From Weissella viridescens (GTDB lineage Bacteria > Bacillota > Bacilli > Lactobacillales > Lactobacillaceae), in contig NZ_JQBM01000002.1 in assembly GCF_001437355.1 (NCBI RefSeq), forward strand, positions 116,518 to 155,639: DNA of 39,122 nt, in the 5' to 3' direction. The notes beneath the pieces were generated by a model. The model worked only from the letters and a program-made list of their open reading frames with translations, searched no databases and was not told where the DNA came from. How positions within the stretch are numbered: position 1 is the stretch's first letter; every line of letters begins with the position of its first letter. Shown here in pieces: positions 1 to 8,828 of this stretch. A program made the translations under genes and the position numbers.

Positions 1-74
1 AAATATCATCACAACAATAGTTAACTATAACAGATGGCATAATTTGTTGTCAATTAAAATTTGACTGGACGCAG

Positions 75-105
75 TTAGAATTATTAACCATAAAAATGCT
101 ATAAT
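75..105 (+). promoter_or_regulatory. Extended -10 promoter for the phosphatase/hflX pair
   Basis: A perfect TATAAT lies at 100-105 and is preceded by TG at 97-98 (TGCTATAAT), an extended -10 element. The best -35 candidate, TTAGAA at 75-80, is weak with a 19-base spacer, which is tolerated when the -10 is extended. It lies about 45 bases upstream of the first coding region and probably drives it and hflX together. Confidence 0.6.
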
Positions 106-151
106 AAGGGTAACATACGACAACGAACAACGATGATGAGGAGTGAGCACA

Positions 152-829
152 ATGGCATTTAACTTATACTTAGTACGACACGGTCAAACATACTTAAATA
201 AGTATGGACGGATGCAAGGGTGGACGGACGCACCGCTAACTGAAAGTGGACTTTCTGATGCCGATGCAGCAGGAACACGTTTAGCTAATGTGCACTTTGA
301 TGCTGCTTATTCTTCAGATTTATCACGTGCGCGCATTACGGCGGAACACATTTTGGAAGCAAATCAAAAGAGCGGTGATTTATTTAAGCCAACCGAAATC
401 TGGAACTTCCGTGAAGTCTTCTTTGGAAGTTATGAGGGCTTACGCGGTGATGTCATTGCACCAGAGATTGCTGAAAAGAAGGGTCTTCCAAATGGGCAAA
501 TCAATACATATAGTGATTTGGTGGCTGAATTAGGAGCCGATGGCACAATGGATGCTTGCCGTGAATTTGATGCTTTTGAGGATGCGGAAGATTCAGCAAT
601 GTTCTGGAAGCGATTTGATGCTGGAATGGATCAATTACGTGCAAACCACACTGATGGAGAGAACGTGTTAGTGGTGGCACACGGAACAGTCGTACGGAAT
701 GTTGCGGCACGCTTTGCTGACGAAGCTACAGCCAAGGTCGCACCCGAAAACGGTATGGTTTCAGTTTGGACCGTCTCAGAAGATGATTTAACGATGGAAG
801 CCTATAACGATACAACAACAATTTGGTAA
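152..829 (+). CDS. Histidine phosphatase family protein (phosphoglycerate mutase-like)
   Basis: The 225-residue protein opens with a beta strand and the catalytic VRHGQT motif near residue 9, the signature of the histidine phosphatase superfamily in which this His is phosphorylated. A later VVAHGTVVRN segment supplies the second active-site His. The substrate cannot be told: members include phosphoglycerate mutases, sugar phosphatases and phosphoserine phosphatases, and the protein is probably a broad cytoplasmic phosphatase. The ATG at 152 is preferred over the upstream GTG at 143, because GAGGAG at 138-143 sits eight bases before the ATG and overlaps the GTG. hflX follows after 15 bases, so the two are likely cotranscribed. 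Confidence 0.85.
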   Translation: MAFNLYLVRHGQTYLNKYGRMQGWTDAPLTESGLSDADAAGTRLANVHFDAAYSSDLSRARITAEHILEANQKSGDLFKPTEIWNFREVFFGSYEGLRGDVIAPEIAEKKGLPNGQINTYSDLVAELGADGTMDACREFDAFEDAEDSAMFWKRFDAGMDQLRANHTDGENVLVVAHGTVVRNVAARFADEATAKVAPENGMVSVWTVSEDDLTMEAYNDTTTIW

Positions 830-844
830 AGAATAGGAATTTAA

Positions 845-2128
845 ATGATAGAAAATGAAATGGACGAAAAGCGTCCAGTAATCTTAGCTGGGTTAGATCG
901 TCAAAATGATGATTTTGATTATCAGATGGAAGAATTGGCTAACTTAGTTGAAGCCAATCATATGAACCCAGTGTCAACTGTCACACAAAAGCTTGACCGC
1001 CCGAACCCAGGAACCTATTTTGGAAAAGGAAAAGTCGAGGCACTAAAAGAAGCGGTTGATTACTACCAGGTGGATATGGTGGTTACTAATGATGAATTGA
1101 CGCCATCACAGATTCGTAATTTGGAGGCTGGAACTGGTGTCACGGTTATTGACCGTACTGCGTTAATTTTGGATATTTTCGCATCACGCGCTAAGACAAA
1201 GGTCGCCAAGCTTCAAGTCGAAATTGCCCAATTACAATATCAGTTACCACGTTTACGTACATCAATGAATGTACGTTTGGACCAACAAACTGGTGGTAAT
1301 GGTGGTAGCTTTACGAGTCGTGGGGCTGGTGAAACAAAGCTTGAAATGAATCGTCGTCATATTGAACATCAAATTGGCGAATTGCGTAAGGAATTGGCTG
1401 AAATTGAAGCTGATGATGCGACACGTCGTGCACGTCGTGAGAAGGAAAACATTAAAAATGTTGCTTTGATTGGGTATACTAATGCTGGTAAATCAACGAT
1501 TATGAACGCATTGGTACGTCGCTTCGGTGAGAATCAAGAAAAGACCGTCTTCCAAGCCGATATGTTATTTGCGACGTTGGAAACGTCGGTTCGTAAATTG
1601 AACTTACCTGATAAGCAAAGTTTTTTGTTATCTGACACGGTTGGATTTGTCTCACATTTACCTCACGGATTAGTGGCGGCCTTTAAAGCAACGCTAGCTG
1701 AGGCTGCCTCGGCCGACCTTTTGGTTCAAGTTGTCGATTATTCTGACCCTAACTATAAGGAAATGATGAAAACGACTGCTGATACGCTTAAAGAGATTGG
1801 GGTGGGTGACATTCCGATGATCGTTGTCTATAACAAGGCGGATAAGTGTGATGGTGTGCCATATCCTGAGCGTGAAGGGGATGATCTCATTCTCTCTGCA
1901 CCAGAGGAAAGTTCACAAGATATGTTGTTGGACGCAGTTCGCCAGCACATCTTTTCAGACTTAATTGAGAAGACTGTTTTGATTCCATTTGACCAAGGTC
2001 AAGTGGTTTCAGAATTAAACGATCAAGCAACCGTTCTCTCAACGGAATACGTTGAGAATGGCACGCAAATGCAAGTGGTACTAACGCCAACCCAATTAGG
2101 TCGCTTTGAAAAATACGTTATTGATTAA
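845..2128 (+). CDS. hflX: Ribosome-associated GTPase HflX
   Basis: 427 residues with the HflX layout: an N-terminal domain containing the glycine-rich PGTYFGKGKVE segment, then a coiled region with GGSFTSRGAGETKLE, then a TRAFAC G domain with G1 GYTNAGKST (about residue 209), G3 DTVGF and G4 NKAD, and a short C-terminal domain. HflX binds the 50S subunit and splits or rescues stalled ribosomes, often under heat stress. The ATG at 845 has AGGA (834-837) upstream. An in-frame ATG at 860 is possible but has no better ribosome site. A strong terminator follows directly, so hflX ends the transcription unit. Confidence 0.95.
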   Translation: MIENEMDEKRPVILAGLDRQNDDFDYQMEELANLVEANHMNPVSTVTQKLDRPNPGTYFGKGKVEALKEAVDYYQVDMVVTNDELTPSQIRNLEAGTGVTVIDRTALILDIFASRAKTKVAKLQVEIAQLQYQLPRLRTSMNVRLDQQTGGNGGSFTSRGAGETKLEMNRRHIEHQIGELRKELAEIEADDATRRARREKENIKNVALIGYTNAGKSTIMNALVRRFGENQEKTVFQADMLFATLETSVRKLNLPDKQSFLLSDTVGFVSHLPHGLVAAFKATLAEAASADLLVQVVDYSDPNYKEMMKTTADTLKEIGVGDIPMIVVYNKADKCDGVPYPEREGDDLILSAPEESSQDMLLDAVRQHIFSDLIEKTVLIPFDQGQVVSELNDQATVLSTEYVENGTQMQVVLTPTQLGRFEKYVID

Positions 2129-2135
2129 TCATACA

Positions 2136-2170
2136 AAAACACACCTAGTCGTAGGTGTGTTTTCGTTTTT
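2136..2170 (+). terminator. Rho-independent terminator after hflX
   Basis: A nine-base-pair stem (2139-2147 with 2152-2160, loop GTCG) is followed by a T-rich tract. It begins eight bases after the hflX stop. Confidence 0.9.
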
Positions 2171-2220
2171 GATGGAAGTAAAACAGACACATTACTAAAT
2201 GTGTTGATAACACTAACGTT

Positions 2221-2252
2221 TTGCATGATTTATTAAAATATTGTGATAAAAT
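2221..2252 (+). promoter_or_regulatory. Candidate promoter of the ABC exporter pair
   Basis: TTGCAT at 2221-2226 could be a -35 element. GATAAA (2245-2250, 18-base spacer) or TAAAAT (2247-2252) could be the -10. It lies between the hflX terminator and the first exporter gene, where a promoter is needed. Confidence 0.45.
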
Positions 2253-2291
2253 AAGAACACATGTTAAGGCACGAAGTAATAGGAGAACGAT

Positions 2292-4016
2292 ATGGTGAAA
2301 TTTTTAATCCCATATATTGGGAAATACAAGAAAGATGTTGTGTGGGCGGTGATAACAATTACCATCGCTGCAGTTACATCTTTGTGGCAACCGAAGTTGC
2401 TACAACAAGTGGTCCAAGCAATCGCCGATGATAAAATGAATCTGATGATTCCGTTGGGGATTCAATTAATTGTGGTAGCTTTGATTGGCTTAGTTGCTGG
2501 AGCAATTAACACGATTTTTGCAGCCAAAATTGGAACGGGAACTGCCGCGGATTTACGTGCCGCTGAATATAAGAAGGTCCAAACATTCTCGTTTGGAAAC
2601 ATTGAACGTTTCTCAACTGGAAGTCTCGTCGTGCGCATGACGAATGACGTACAACAAGTCCAAACGATTGTGATGGTCTTCTTCCAATCCCTCTTACGTG
2701 TGCCAATTCTCTTTATTGGTGCCTTAGTATTGGCATTGACGACATTGCCACGTTTATGGTGGGTTATTTTAGTTATGGTTATCCTGGTTGTCGTCATTAC
2801 GATGGGTGTTTTGTCACCAATGGGTAAGTTATTCGGTAAATTCCAGAATTTATTGGACAAGACGAATAATATGGCTAAAGAAAATTTGCAAGGTGTGCGC
2901 GTCGTTAAGTCATTTAACCAAGAACACAATGAAGAAGTTCGTTTTGATGCAAATTCAAAAGAATTGACGGATATCAATATTAAAATTGGATACCTGTTTG
3001 GTATTTTAATGCCTGCCTTTATGTTGATTGGTGAACTAGCAATTGCTGTATCAATCATTTTCGTGGCACGTAATATTGTTTCCGATCCAACCATGTTGGG
3101 GGCTTTGACTTCATTCGTGAATTATTTGATGCAAATTATGAATGCCATTGTTATGGCAGGATTTATGTCAATGTTTGCGGCACGTGGAATTGAATCAACG
3201 AAGCGAATTAAAGAAGTTATGGATACCAAGCCTGACCTTACATTCGATGCCAATGCGGCTGAAGAAAAATTATCTGGGGATGTTGAATTTGACCATGTAT
3301 CATTTGCTTATCCAGGGGATGAGCATGAGGTCTTGAAGGATGTATCATTTAAGGTCAAGCAAGGTGAGATGATTGGATTAGTAGGTGCAACAGGATCAGG
3401 TAAATCTACGCTTGCGCAATTGATCCCGCGCCTATATGACCCAACCGACGGTGTCGTTGAAGTCGGTCATGAAAATTTGAAAAAAGTGAATGAAAAGTCA
3501 TTGCGTAAGGCAGTCGCCTTTGTGCAACAAAAAGCGATTTTATTCTCTGGTAAAATTTCAGATAATTTGAAACAAGGTAAGTTTGATGCTGATAGTGCCG
3601 ATATGAAGCACGCTGCTGATATGGCACAAGCAGCTGAATTTATTGAAAAGTATGATGACCAATACGAACATGAAGTTGAGGAGCGTTCAGCAAACTTTTC
3701 TGGTGGGCAAAAACAACGTTTGTCCATTGCACGTGGCGTTATTGGAAATCCATCCGTTTTGATTTTAGATGATTCAACGTCAGCGTTGGATGCTCGTTCA
3801 GAAAAGTTAGTTCAAGAAGCACTTGAAGCTGACCTACCTGATACAACTAAATTTGTGATTGCAGAAAAGATTTCATCAGTGATTAAGGCTGATCGTATCT
3901 TTGTTATGCAGGATGGGGAACTCATTGCTGCGGGAACACATCGTGAATTAGTAGCGTCATCACCGGTTTATCGTGAAATTTATGAAACTCAAAAAGCACA
4001 GGAGGTGATTGACTAA
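2292..4016 (+). CDS. Heterodimeric ABC exporter, subunit with degenerate catalytic site
   Basis: A 574-residue half transporter: a six-helix type I exporter membrane domain (about 1-310) fused to a nucleotide-binding domain. Walker A is GATGSGKS (365-372) and the signature is the canonical SGGQKQ (470-475). The Walker B segment reads LILDD, so Asp494 replaces the catalytic Glu, and the switch His is Glu525 (FVIAEKIS). This is the pattern of the non-catalytic half of heterodimers such as LmrCD or BmrCD, which export drugs or lipid-like compounds; the substrate here is unknown. Start ATG has AGGAG at 2280-2284. The stop overlaps the next start by one base (TAATG). Confidence 0.9.
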   Translation: MVKFLIPYIGKYKKDVVWAVITITIAAVTSLWQPKLLQQVVQAIADDKMNLMIPLGIQLIVVALIGLVAGAINTIFAAKIGTGTAADLRAAEYKKVQTFSFGNIERFSTGSLVVRMTNDVQQVQTIVMVFFQSLLRVPILFIGALVLALTTLPRLWWVILVMVILVVVITMGVLSPMGKLFGKFQNLLDKTNNMAKENLQGVRVVKSFNQEHNEEVRFDANSKELTDINIKIGYLFGILMPAFMLIGELAIAVSIIFVARNIVSDPTMLGALTSFVNYLMQIMNAIVMAGFMSMFAARGIESTKRIKEVMDTKPDLTFDANAAEEKLSGDVEFDHVSFAYPGDEHEVLKDVSFKVKQGEMIGLVGATGSGKSTLAQLIPRLYDPTDGVVEVGHENLKKVNEKSLRKAVAFVQQKAILFSGKISDNLKQGKFDADSADMKHAADMAQAAEFIEKYDDQYEHEVEERSANFSGGQKQRLSIARGVIGNPSVLILDDSTSALDARSEKLVQEALEADLPDTTKFVIAEKISSVIKADRIFVMQDGELIAAGTHRELVASSPVYREIYETQKAQEVID

Positions 4017-5797
4017 TGCAAAGTTTATGGCATGCAATAAAATTCTTTGCCCGATATTTTAAGCACTATAAATTAGGGATGTTGATCATCGCTGTGTTTA
4101 CAATTTTGGCAACGTATTTTCAAGTTAAAGCGCCCGTATATATGGGAAAGGCGATTCAAGAAATTGCTAATTATTTAATGTTGAAATCTAACCCTGCTAC
4201 GGCAAAACAAGCGTCAATGACGCAAGTCTATAATGCTGTAGAAATGTTTTTACTCTTTATTGTGATGATGGGAGTTGGCCTATTCATTGTTTCAATGGCA
4301 CAAGCCATTATCTCATCTCGTTCAGTTGATGATATGCGAACTGGTTTGTTTGCGAAGATTCAACGCATGACCGTGAAGTATTTTGACTCACATCGAGATG
4401 GTGAAGTGCTGTCACGTTTCACATCGGATTTGGATAACATTTTCAATGCGATGAATGAAGCCATTTTCCAGCTGTTCGCTCAATTAGTGTTGTTAATTGG
4501 GGTTGTGATTATGATGTTCCACCAAAACGTGCAGTTAGCATGGGTAACCATTGCGTCAACGCCAATTGCGGTGCTGCTGTCAGTAATTATTATTACGCAA
4601 GCACAACGCTATGTTAATTTACAGCAAGAAGAAGTTGGTCATTTGAATGGATACGTGAACGAACAAATCAATGGTGAAAAGGTGATTATCACGAATGGTT
4701 TGCAAGCTGGTTCAATTGATGAATTTATGGAACACAATGATAAGGTGCAACAAGCAACTTATCGTGGTCAAGTTTGGTCAGGAATCCTTAATCCATTGAT
4801 GATGGGGATGAGCCTGGTTAATACAGCGATTGTCATTTTCTTTGGTGGTTACTTAGCATTGAATGGTAGTTTAGATCGTGCAACTGCCTTAGGGATGATT
4901 GTGATGTTCGTGAACTTCTCACAACAATTCTACCAACCAATCAGCCAAATCACGTCAACATACAACATGTTGCAATTGGCTGTAACTGGTGCGCGTCGTC
5001 TTGACGAAGTCTTTGCACAAAAGGATGAAGTTAGTCCAGCAGAACCCGTTGCTTTTGATGGGTTGAAGGATAAGGTGGAATTAGACGACATTCACTTTAG
5101 TTATAATCCTGGTAAAGAAATATTGCATGGGATTTCCATTGAAGTGGATAAGGGAAAGATGGTTGCCTTGGTTGGTCCAACAGGGTCAGGTAAGACAACG
5201 GTGATGAACCTCTTGAATCGTTTCTATGATGTTGATTCAGGGGCAGTGAAGTTCGATGGTATCGACGTTCGGGATATGTCATTGAAGAATTTGCGTGATC
5301 ATGTTGGGATTGTGTTACAAGATTCAATCATCTTTACTGGAACCATTCGTTATAACATCACGTATGGAAAGCCTGACGCTACAGACGAGGAAGTCGTCTC
5401 TGCAGCCAAGCAAGCTAATATTCATGATTTCATCATGTCATTGCCTGAGCAATACGATACGGAAGTTAGTGATGAAAATTCAGTCTTCTCAACTGGACAA
5501 AAGCAATTACTTTCAATTGCTCGTACCATCTTAACGAACCCAGAACTTTTGATTTTGGATGAAGCAACATCTAACGTCGATACGGTGACGGAAGCGAAGA
5601 TTCAAAAGGCCATGGATAACGTCATTGCCGGACGAACGAGCTTTGTGATTGCGCACCGATTGAAGACGATTTTGAATGCTGACAAGATTGTTGTTTTGAA
5701 AAACGGAAATATTATTGAAGAAGGGACTCATCAAGAACTCTTGGCTCAAGATGGTTTCTACGCAGAGTTGTACCATAATCAAATGGTATTTGAATAA
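4016..5797 (+). CDS. Heterodimeric ABC exporter, catalytically complete subunit
   Basis: 593 residues with a six-helix membrane domain (about 1-325) and a nucleotide-binding domain. Walker A is GPTGSGKT (387-394), Walker B LLILDE with catalytic Glu516, and switch His547 (FVIAHRLK). Its signature motif is the degenerate STGQKQ (492-497). Paired with the upstream subunit, one ATP site is consensus (Glu516/His547 here plus SGGQ of the partner) and the other is degenerate, as in LmrCD and BmrCD. The start overlaps the upstream stop, implying coupled translation and 1:1 assembly. A terminator follows immediately. Confidence 0.93.
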   Translation: MQSLWHAIKFFARYFKHYKLGMLIIAVFTILATYFQVKAPVYMGKAIQEIANYLMLKSNPATAKQASMTQVYNAVEMFLLFIVMMGVGLFIVSMAQAIISSRSVDDMRTGLFAKIQRMTVKYFDSHRDGEVLSRFTSDLDNIFNAMNEAIFQLFAQLVLLIGVVIMMFHQNVQLAWVTIASTPIAVLLSVIIITQAQRYVNLQQEEVGHLNGYVNEQINGEKVIITNGLQAGSIDEFMEHNDKVQQATYRGQVWSGILNPLMMGMSLVNTAIVIFFGGYLALNGSLDRATALGMIVMFVNFSQQFYQPISQITSTYNMLQLAVTGARRLDEVFAQKDEVSPAEPVAFDGLKDKVELDDIHFSYNPGKEILHGISIEVDKGKMVALVGPTGSGKTTVMNLLNRFYDVDSGAVKFDGIDVRDMSLKNLRDHVGIVLQDSIIFTGTIRYNITYGKPDATDEEVVSAAKQANIHDFIMSLPEQYDTEVSDENSVFSTGQKQLLSIARTILTNPELLILDEATSNVDTVTEAKIQKAMDNVIAGRTSFVIAHRLKTILNADKIVVLKNGNIIEEGTHQELLAQDGFYAELYHNQMVFE

Positions 5798-5800
5798 AGT

Positions 5801-5836
5801 GAAAACGACTAAATGCAAATTTAGTCGTTTTTTTTG
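5801..5836 (+). terminator. Rho-independent terminator after the ABC exporter
   Basis: AAAACGACTAAAT pairs with ATTTAGTCGTTTT across a short loop and runs into eight or more T. It starts four bases after the exporter stop codon. Confidence 0.9.
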
Positions 5837-5845
5837 TGCTAAAAT
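5837..5845 (+). promoter_or_regulatory. Candidate extended -10 of the 64-aa membrane protein gene
   Basis: TGCTAAAAT immediately follows the terminator T-tract and lies 27 bases upstream of the next start codon. No clear -35 is visible because the terminator occupies that position. Confidence 0.35.
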
Positions 5846-5872
5846 GAAAGAAATAACGCATGAGGAGCAAGA

Positions 5873-6067
5873 ATGAAATATTTAAAAGTTGAGCGGAAGT
5901 GGGCGTTGGTCATTGCTTTAATTCTAACCCTAGCCGCAGTTGTGCAAATTACATCAATGGATTTGTCAGCTGGTGCGCGTGATATTGGTAAAATTATTGG
6001 TACCTTTGTGATTCCGGGTGCGTTTTACTTCATTGCCTTTGCGCCAAAATCTGATGATGAAAAATAA
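5873..6067 (+). CDS. Small membrane protein of unknown function (64 aa)
   Basis: I do not recognise a family. The 64 residues contain a short basic N-terminus, a hydrophobic helix at about 10-28, a polar linker and a second hydrophobic helix at about 40-56, ending in a charged KSDDEK tail. That suggests a two-helix hairpin membrane protein. The start ATG has a good GAGGAG eight to ten bases upstream. It is monocistronic between two terminators and converges on another two-helix small protein gene on the opposite strand. Confidence 0.7.
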   Translation: MKYLKVERKWALVIALILTLAAVVQITSMDLSAGARDIGKIIGTFVIPGAFYFIAFAPKSDDEK

Positions 6068-6099
6068 AAAGCAGCAGACTTAAAGTCTGCTGCTTTTTA
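6067..6099. terminator. Bidirectional terminator between convergent small genes
   Basis: AAAAGCAGCAGACT, loop TTAA, AGTCTGCTGCTTTT: a 14-pair stem with A-rich left and T-rich right flanks, so it can terminate from both sides. It serves the + gene ending at 6067 and the - gene ending at 6097. Confidence 0.88.
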
Positions 6100-6291
6100 T
6101 TTTGTGTAATCATCGGGATCGTTATTTGGATCACGTAGTAATTTTTCAAGTAGGTAAAAAACAAGGGCTTCAAATAGTGCCAAAACAACGAAAGTGATGC
6201 GTGCCCATGCCTGTGGAAAGACAAAAACAAGCGCGAATGTGGCAAGCGGTAAGATTACGGTGATGCCGCGCCAAATGACTTTTGCAATCAT
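6097..6291 (-). CDS. Small membrane protein of unknown function (64 aa)
   Basis: No family recognised. Two predicted membrane helices (about 8-28 and 31-50), then a charged tail LRDPNNDPDDYTK. The start at 6291 has AGGAG seven bases upstream, and that ribosome site lies inside the end of the upstream ORF, whose stop is one base away. The two are therefore likely translationally coupled. It is the last gene of a short minus-strand operon that ends at the bidirectional terminator. Confidence 0.7.
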   Translation of the reverse strand: MIAKVIWRGITVILPLATFALVFVFPQAWARITFVVLALFEALVFYLLEKLLRDPNNDPDDYTK

Positions 6292-6292
6292 A

Positions 6293-6499
6293 TTAATTCT
6301 CCTGGTATTGGGTAATTATATTTTCAACTTGTGCTAGCGTCGAGCTTCGATATGAACGTGTTGGCTGCATCAATGTTTTAATATCAGTTGTATTCAGTGA
6401 TGTCTTTGCTAGAATGACCGGAATTAGCTCTGGTTGCTCGCGTAAGGCCTTAGCAATATGGCCTTGTTGGTTTGATGTGTTGTGCTTCAAAATACGCAA
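6293..6499 (-). CDS. Short ORF, probably the frame-shifted C-terminal half of the upstream gene
   Basis: The open frame gives up to 68 residues from a TTG at 6499, but no ribosome binding site precedes that codon. The protein is soluble and helical (HIAKALREQPELIPVILAKT, then SSTLAQVENIITQY). It overlaps the C-terminal 50 bases of the membrane ORF at 6450-6638 in the +1 frame. Joining the two frames near EAQH/NTSN would give a protein of about 120 residues: two helices plus a cytoplasmic tail. It may be an intact overlapping gene or the tail of a frameshifted one. No family recognised. Confidence 0.5.
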   Translation of the reverse strand: MRILKHNTSNQQGHIAKALREQPELIPVILAKTSLNTTDIKTLMQPTRSYRSSTLAQVENIITQYQEN

Positions 6500-6638
6500 A
6501 GAAGAGCAGACACGCCCAAATTGTGATAAGGGTAATCAAAAGATTTAATTGAAATACGTGTTGGCTATTTTGTAATAGCAATAATACGCTGATTAAACTG
6601 GCATAAATACTAAAGCGTATATACGGGTTTGTTTTCAT
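6450..6638 (-). CDS. Small two-helix membrane ORF (62 aa), possibly truncated by a frameshift
   Basis: Residues about 9-24 and 32-50 are hydrophobic, predicting a helical hairpin. The last eight residues (IKPTRPYC) look unlike a natural end, because the +1 frame at the same place carries a longer plausible continuation (the ORF at 6293-6499). GAGG lies about 12 bases upstream of the ATG at 6638. It heads the minus-strand set that ends at 6097. No family recognised. Confidence 0.5.
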   Translation of the reverse strand: MKTNPYIRFSIYASLISVLLLLQNSQHVFQLNLLITLITIWACLLFFAYFEAQHIKPTRPYC

Positions 6639-6672
6639 AGCTGTTTCAACCTCGACATGTCTCTTTGCATTG

Positions 6673-6681
6673 ATTGTAGCA
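6673..6681 (-). promoter_or_regulatory. Extended -10 promoter of the small-protein operon
   Basis: Read on the minus strand this is TGCTACAAT, an extended -10, 35 bases upstream of the start at 6638. No good -35 is visible. The rest of 6690-6880 shows no gene. Confidence 0.5.
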
Positions 6682-6880
6682 CATTTTGAAGCATTTCATA
6701 TGCTGATATCTAGGTTTATAAACAATGTTGATGGATGATTAACTGCATGTGTGGTTTGATAAACAAATTTCTGTATGAGTAATGGTACCAGTGCCCTTAC
6801 AAGAAGAATTGCTTTACTGCGTTCAATTGTGATGATTACTTAAATAATTACGATTAGCAACCATCAGTGATAATTTTACA

Positions 6881-6919
6881 GAAAAACACCCGCTGCAATT
6901 ATTGCAGCGGGTGTTTTTG
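6881..6919 (-). terminator. Terminator of the nucleoside hydrolase/NupC operon
   Basis: A 17-pair stem (6882-6898 with 6902-6918; GC-rich core CACCCGCTGCAA) with A/T tracts on both sides and a 3-base loop. It lies just downstream of the minus-strand stop at 6921. Confidence 0.9.
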
Positions 6920-6920
6920 T

Positions 6921-7865
6921 TTAACCTAGAATTTGGTTTGTGTAGTTCATAAAGCGATCAAGATAATCTGCAGTATCAACTTCAACGGCGGCAAAGTCTG
7001 TTTTAACAGGATCTAACGCACGTTCTGGATCACCAATGGTACGTCCATCTTCGTGGGTTACCATCATGTTGATTGGTAACAGAGTCACCAACTTTGGATC
7101 AACCGCAACACCAACAGCTAGTGGGTCGTGTAGGGCGGCACCACGCTTATCGATATCCAAACGATCATACGCCTCAATATAGTAGTCGAAAATGTCAGCA
7201 AAGACACGACCTTTTTCTGTACCTAAGTCACGCCACTCTTGGGTTTCCTTTTTGGTCAAAAGGGTTTGCATTGTGACATCAAGTCCAACCATAACCAAGT
7301 GCTTAGCATGCTTATAAACATAATCAGCTGCTTCTGGGTCTTGGTTGATGTTGGCCTCGGTGTAAGGTGTGACGTTACCGGGAACAGTCAAGGCACCACC
7401 CATTAGGGTAATGTTACCAATGAGGTCGATGATTTCAGGATCTTTTTGCATCGCTGCCGCAAGATTAGTTAATGGACCAGTTGGCACAATAATCAAATTG
7501 TCTTGGTAGGCATGCGCTGATTCAATCATGAAATCAACAGCAGGTGTTGTTTCAACTGGGCGGGCAGCCGCAGCCAATTCAACATCACCAATACCGTTTT
7601 TACCATGAATATCCATTGAGATTTCCATTGTTTCAAAACCATCGGTTGTTGAAGAATGACTAAAACCTCGATAAACAGGAACATCGGTTGCGCCAAGCAA
7701 TTCCAACAGCTTTAAGCTATTTTCAGCAGCGGTATCAACCAAAGTGTTTCCATAAGAAGCAGCGATTCCAATCAAATCAGCATCAGGTGTGGCGAGCGCG
7801 TAAGCAATTGCTAGTGCGTCATCAACCCCAGTGTCTAAATCAAGAATCATTTTTTTACGGGCCAT
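6921..7865 (-). CDS. Inosine/uridine-preferring nucleoside hydrolase
   Basis: 314 residues. The N-terminal ILDLDTGVDDA motif is the calcium-binding aspartate cluster of the IUNH family, which hydrolyses ribonucleosides to ribose and free base. Further family blocks are IVPTGPLTNLA and NINQDPEAA. The ATG at 7865 is chosen over the TTG at 7877, because GGAG lies just upstream of that ATG and the TTG overlaps this ribosome site. A paralog lies directly upstream and a nucleoside transporter precedes that, so the operon imports nucleosides and cleaves them. Base preference cannot be read from sequence. Confidence 0.92.
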   Translation of the reverse strand: MARKKMILDLDTGVDDALAIAYALATPDADLIGIAASYGNTLVDTAAENSLKLLELLGATDVPVYRGFSHSSTTDGFETMEISMDIHGKNGIGDVELAAAARPVETTPAVDFMIESAHAYQDNLIIVPTGPLTNLAAAMQKDPEIIDLIGNITLMGGALTVPGNVTPYTEANINQDPEAADYVYKHAKHLVMVGLDVTMQTLLTKKETQEWRDLGTEKGRVFADIFDYYIEAYDRLDIDKRGAALHDPLAVGVAVDPKLVTLLPINMMVTHEDGRTIGDPERALDPVKTDFAAVEVDTADYLDRFMNYTNQILG

Positions 7866-7880
7866 GGGTTTCTCCAATCT

Positions 7881-8801
7881 CTATTTGTTCATTGCGGCAA
7901 CTTGTTCTAAGAACCAAGTATTGAAAGCTTCGGCATTAATGCCAACACCAACGTTTACGTTCGTGTAGCCAGGTTCATGCCAACGATATTGAAAATCAGC
8001 AACAGTCGCACCGATGGCTGGGCCTTCGGTAACCACATCCACTGCGAATGGCTTAGTTTCGATGACGCTAGGATCAACAGCATACAAAATCGTATTAACG
8101 TCGTGCATTGGCTTACCACCAACATGCACATCTTCATAAGCGGTAACGATACCGTACAACATTTCACCAGCAGGACCCATTTCACGTAACGTGTTCGTGC
8201 TCTCTTCAGTAAGGAGAGCGTTCAATGTCACGTCTAAACCAATCATTGTGATGGGCAATTCACTTTTGAAAACAATTGCAGCGGCATCTGGATCAGTGAA
8301 AACGTTGAATTCAGCAACTGAACTCACATTACCACCAGAAATTGAGCCACCCATTAAGATGAATTCCTTAATCAAAGGCTTATCTTCAGGATGTTGTTGC
8401 AAAAGCAAAGCTAGGTTAGTGTATGCGCCAGTTCCAATAATTGTAATTGGCTCAGCACTTTCATTTAAAACTTGGTGAATAGCTTCCACGGCATCAATGG
8501 CAAGTGGCTTGGTTGTTACTTCAGGGAAGTCGTAACCAGGCATACCAGATTCGCCATGAATATAAGAAGCGTCTTTGAATTCGCGCTTCAAAGGTGCTTT
8601 GGCACCTTGCGCAACCGGAATATCAGTTCGGTCAAAAAATTCAAGTAGTTTTAGTGAGTTGTTGGTTGTCTTTTCAACACTGACATTACCTGCAACTGCA
8701 GTAATTAATTTAACATCTAAATCGGGACGATTAACAGCAACCGCAATGGCGGCAGCGTCATCAATTCCGGGATCCATATCTAAAATGACAGGTTTTGCCA
8801 T
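7881..8801 (-). CDS. Nucleoside hydrolase (IUNH family), second paralog
   Basis: 306 residues with ILDMDPGIDDA at the N-terminus, the Asp cluster that holds Ca2+ and activates water, plus IIGTGAYTNLALLL and VAEFNVFTDPDAA blocks. It is clearly divergent from the neighbouring hydrolase, which suggests different nucleoside preferences (purine versus pyrimidine). The ATG at 8801 follows AAGGGGG by about eight bases. The longer frame beginning with TTG at 8825 would include the ribosome site and is rejected. It lies 15 bases upstream of the second hydrolase gene and downstream of nupC. Confidence 0.92.
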   Translation of the reverse strand: MAKPVILDMDPGIDDAAAIAVAVNRPDLDVKLITAVAGNVSVEKTTNNSLKLLEFFDRTDIPVAQGAKAPLKREFKDASYIHGESGMPGYDFPEVTTKPLAIDAVEAIHQVLNESAEPITIIGTGAYTNLALLLQQHPEDKPLIKEFILMGGSISGGNVSSVAEFNVFTDPDAAAIVFKSELPITMIGLDVTLNALLTEESTNTLREMGPAGEMLYGIVTAYEDVHVGGKPMHDVNTILYAVDPSVIETKPFAVDVVTEGPAIGATVADFQYRWHEPGYTNVNVGVGINAEAFNTWFLEQVAAMNK

Positions 8802-8828
8802 GTGGTATTCCCCCTTGTTAGACAATGA

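Noticed and set aside
17..28. 12-base palindrome ATAGTTAACTAT near the window start
   Set aside because: Short, AT-rich and at the window edge; not enough context to call it an operator.
2462..3094. 210-residue open frame on the minus strand inside the first ABC exporter gene
   Set aside because: It is antisense to a convincing membrane-domain coding region; its composition mirrors that gene, and no ribosome site or family pattern is seen.
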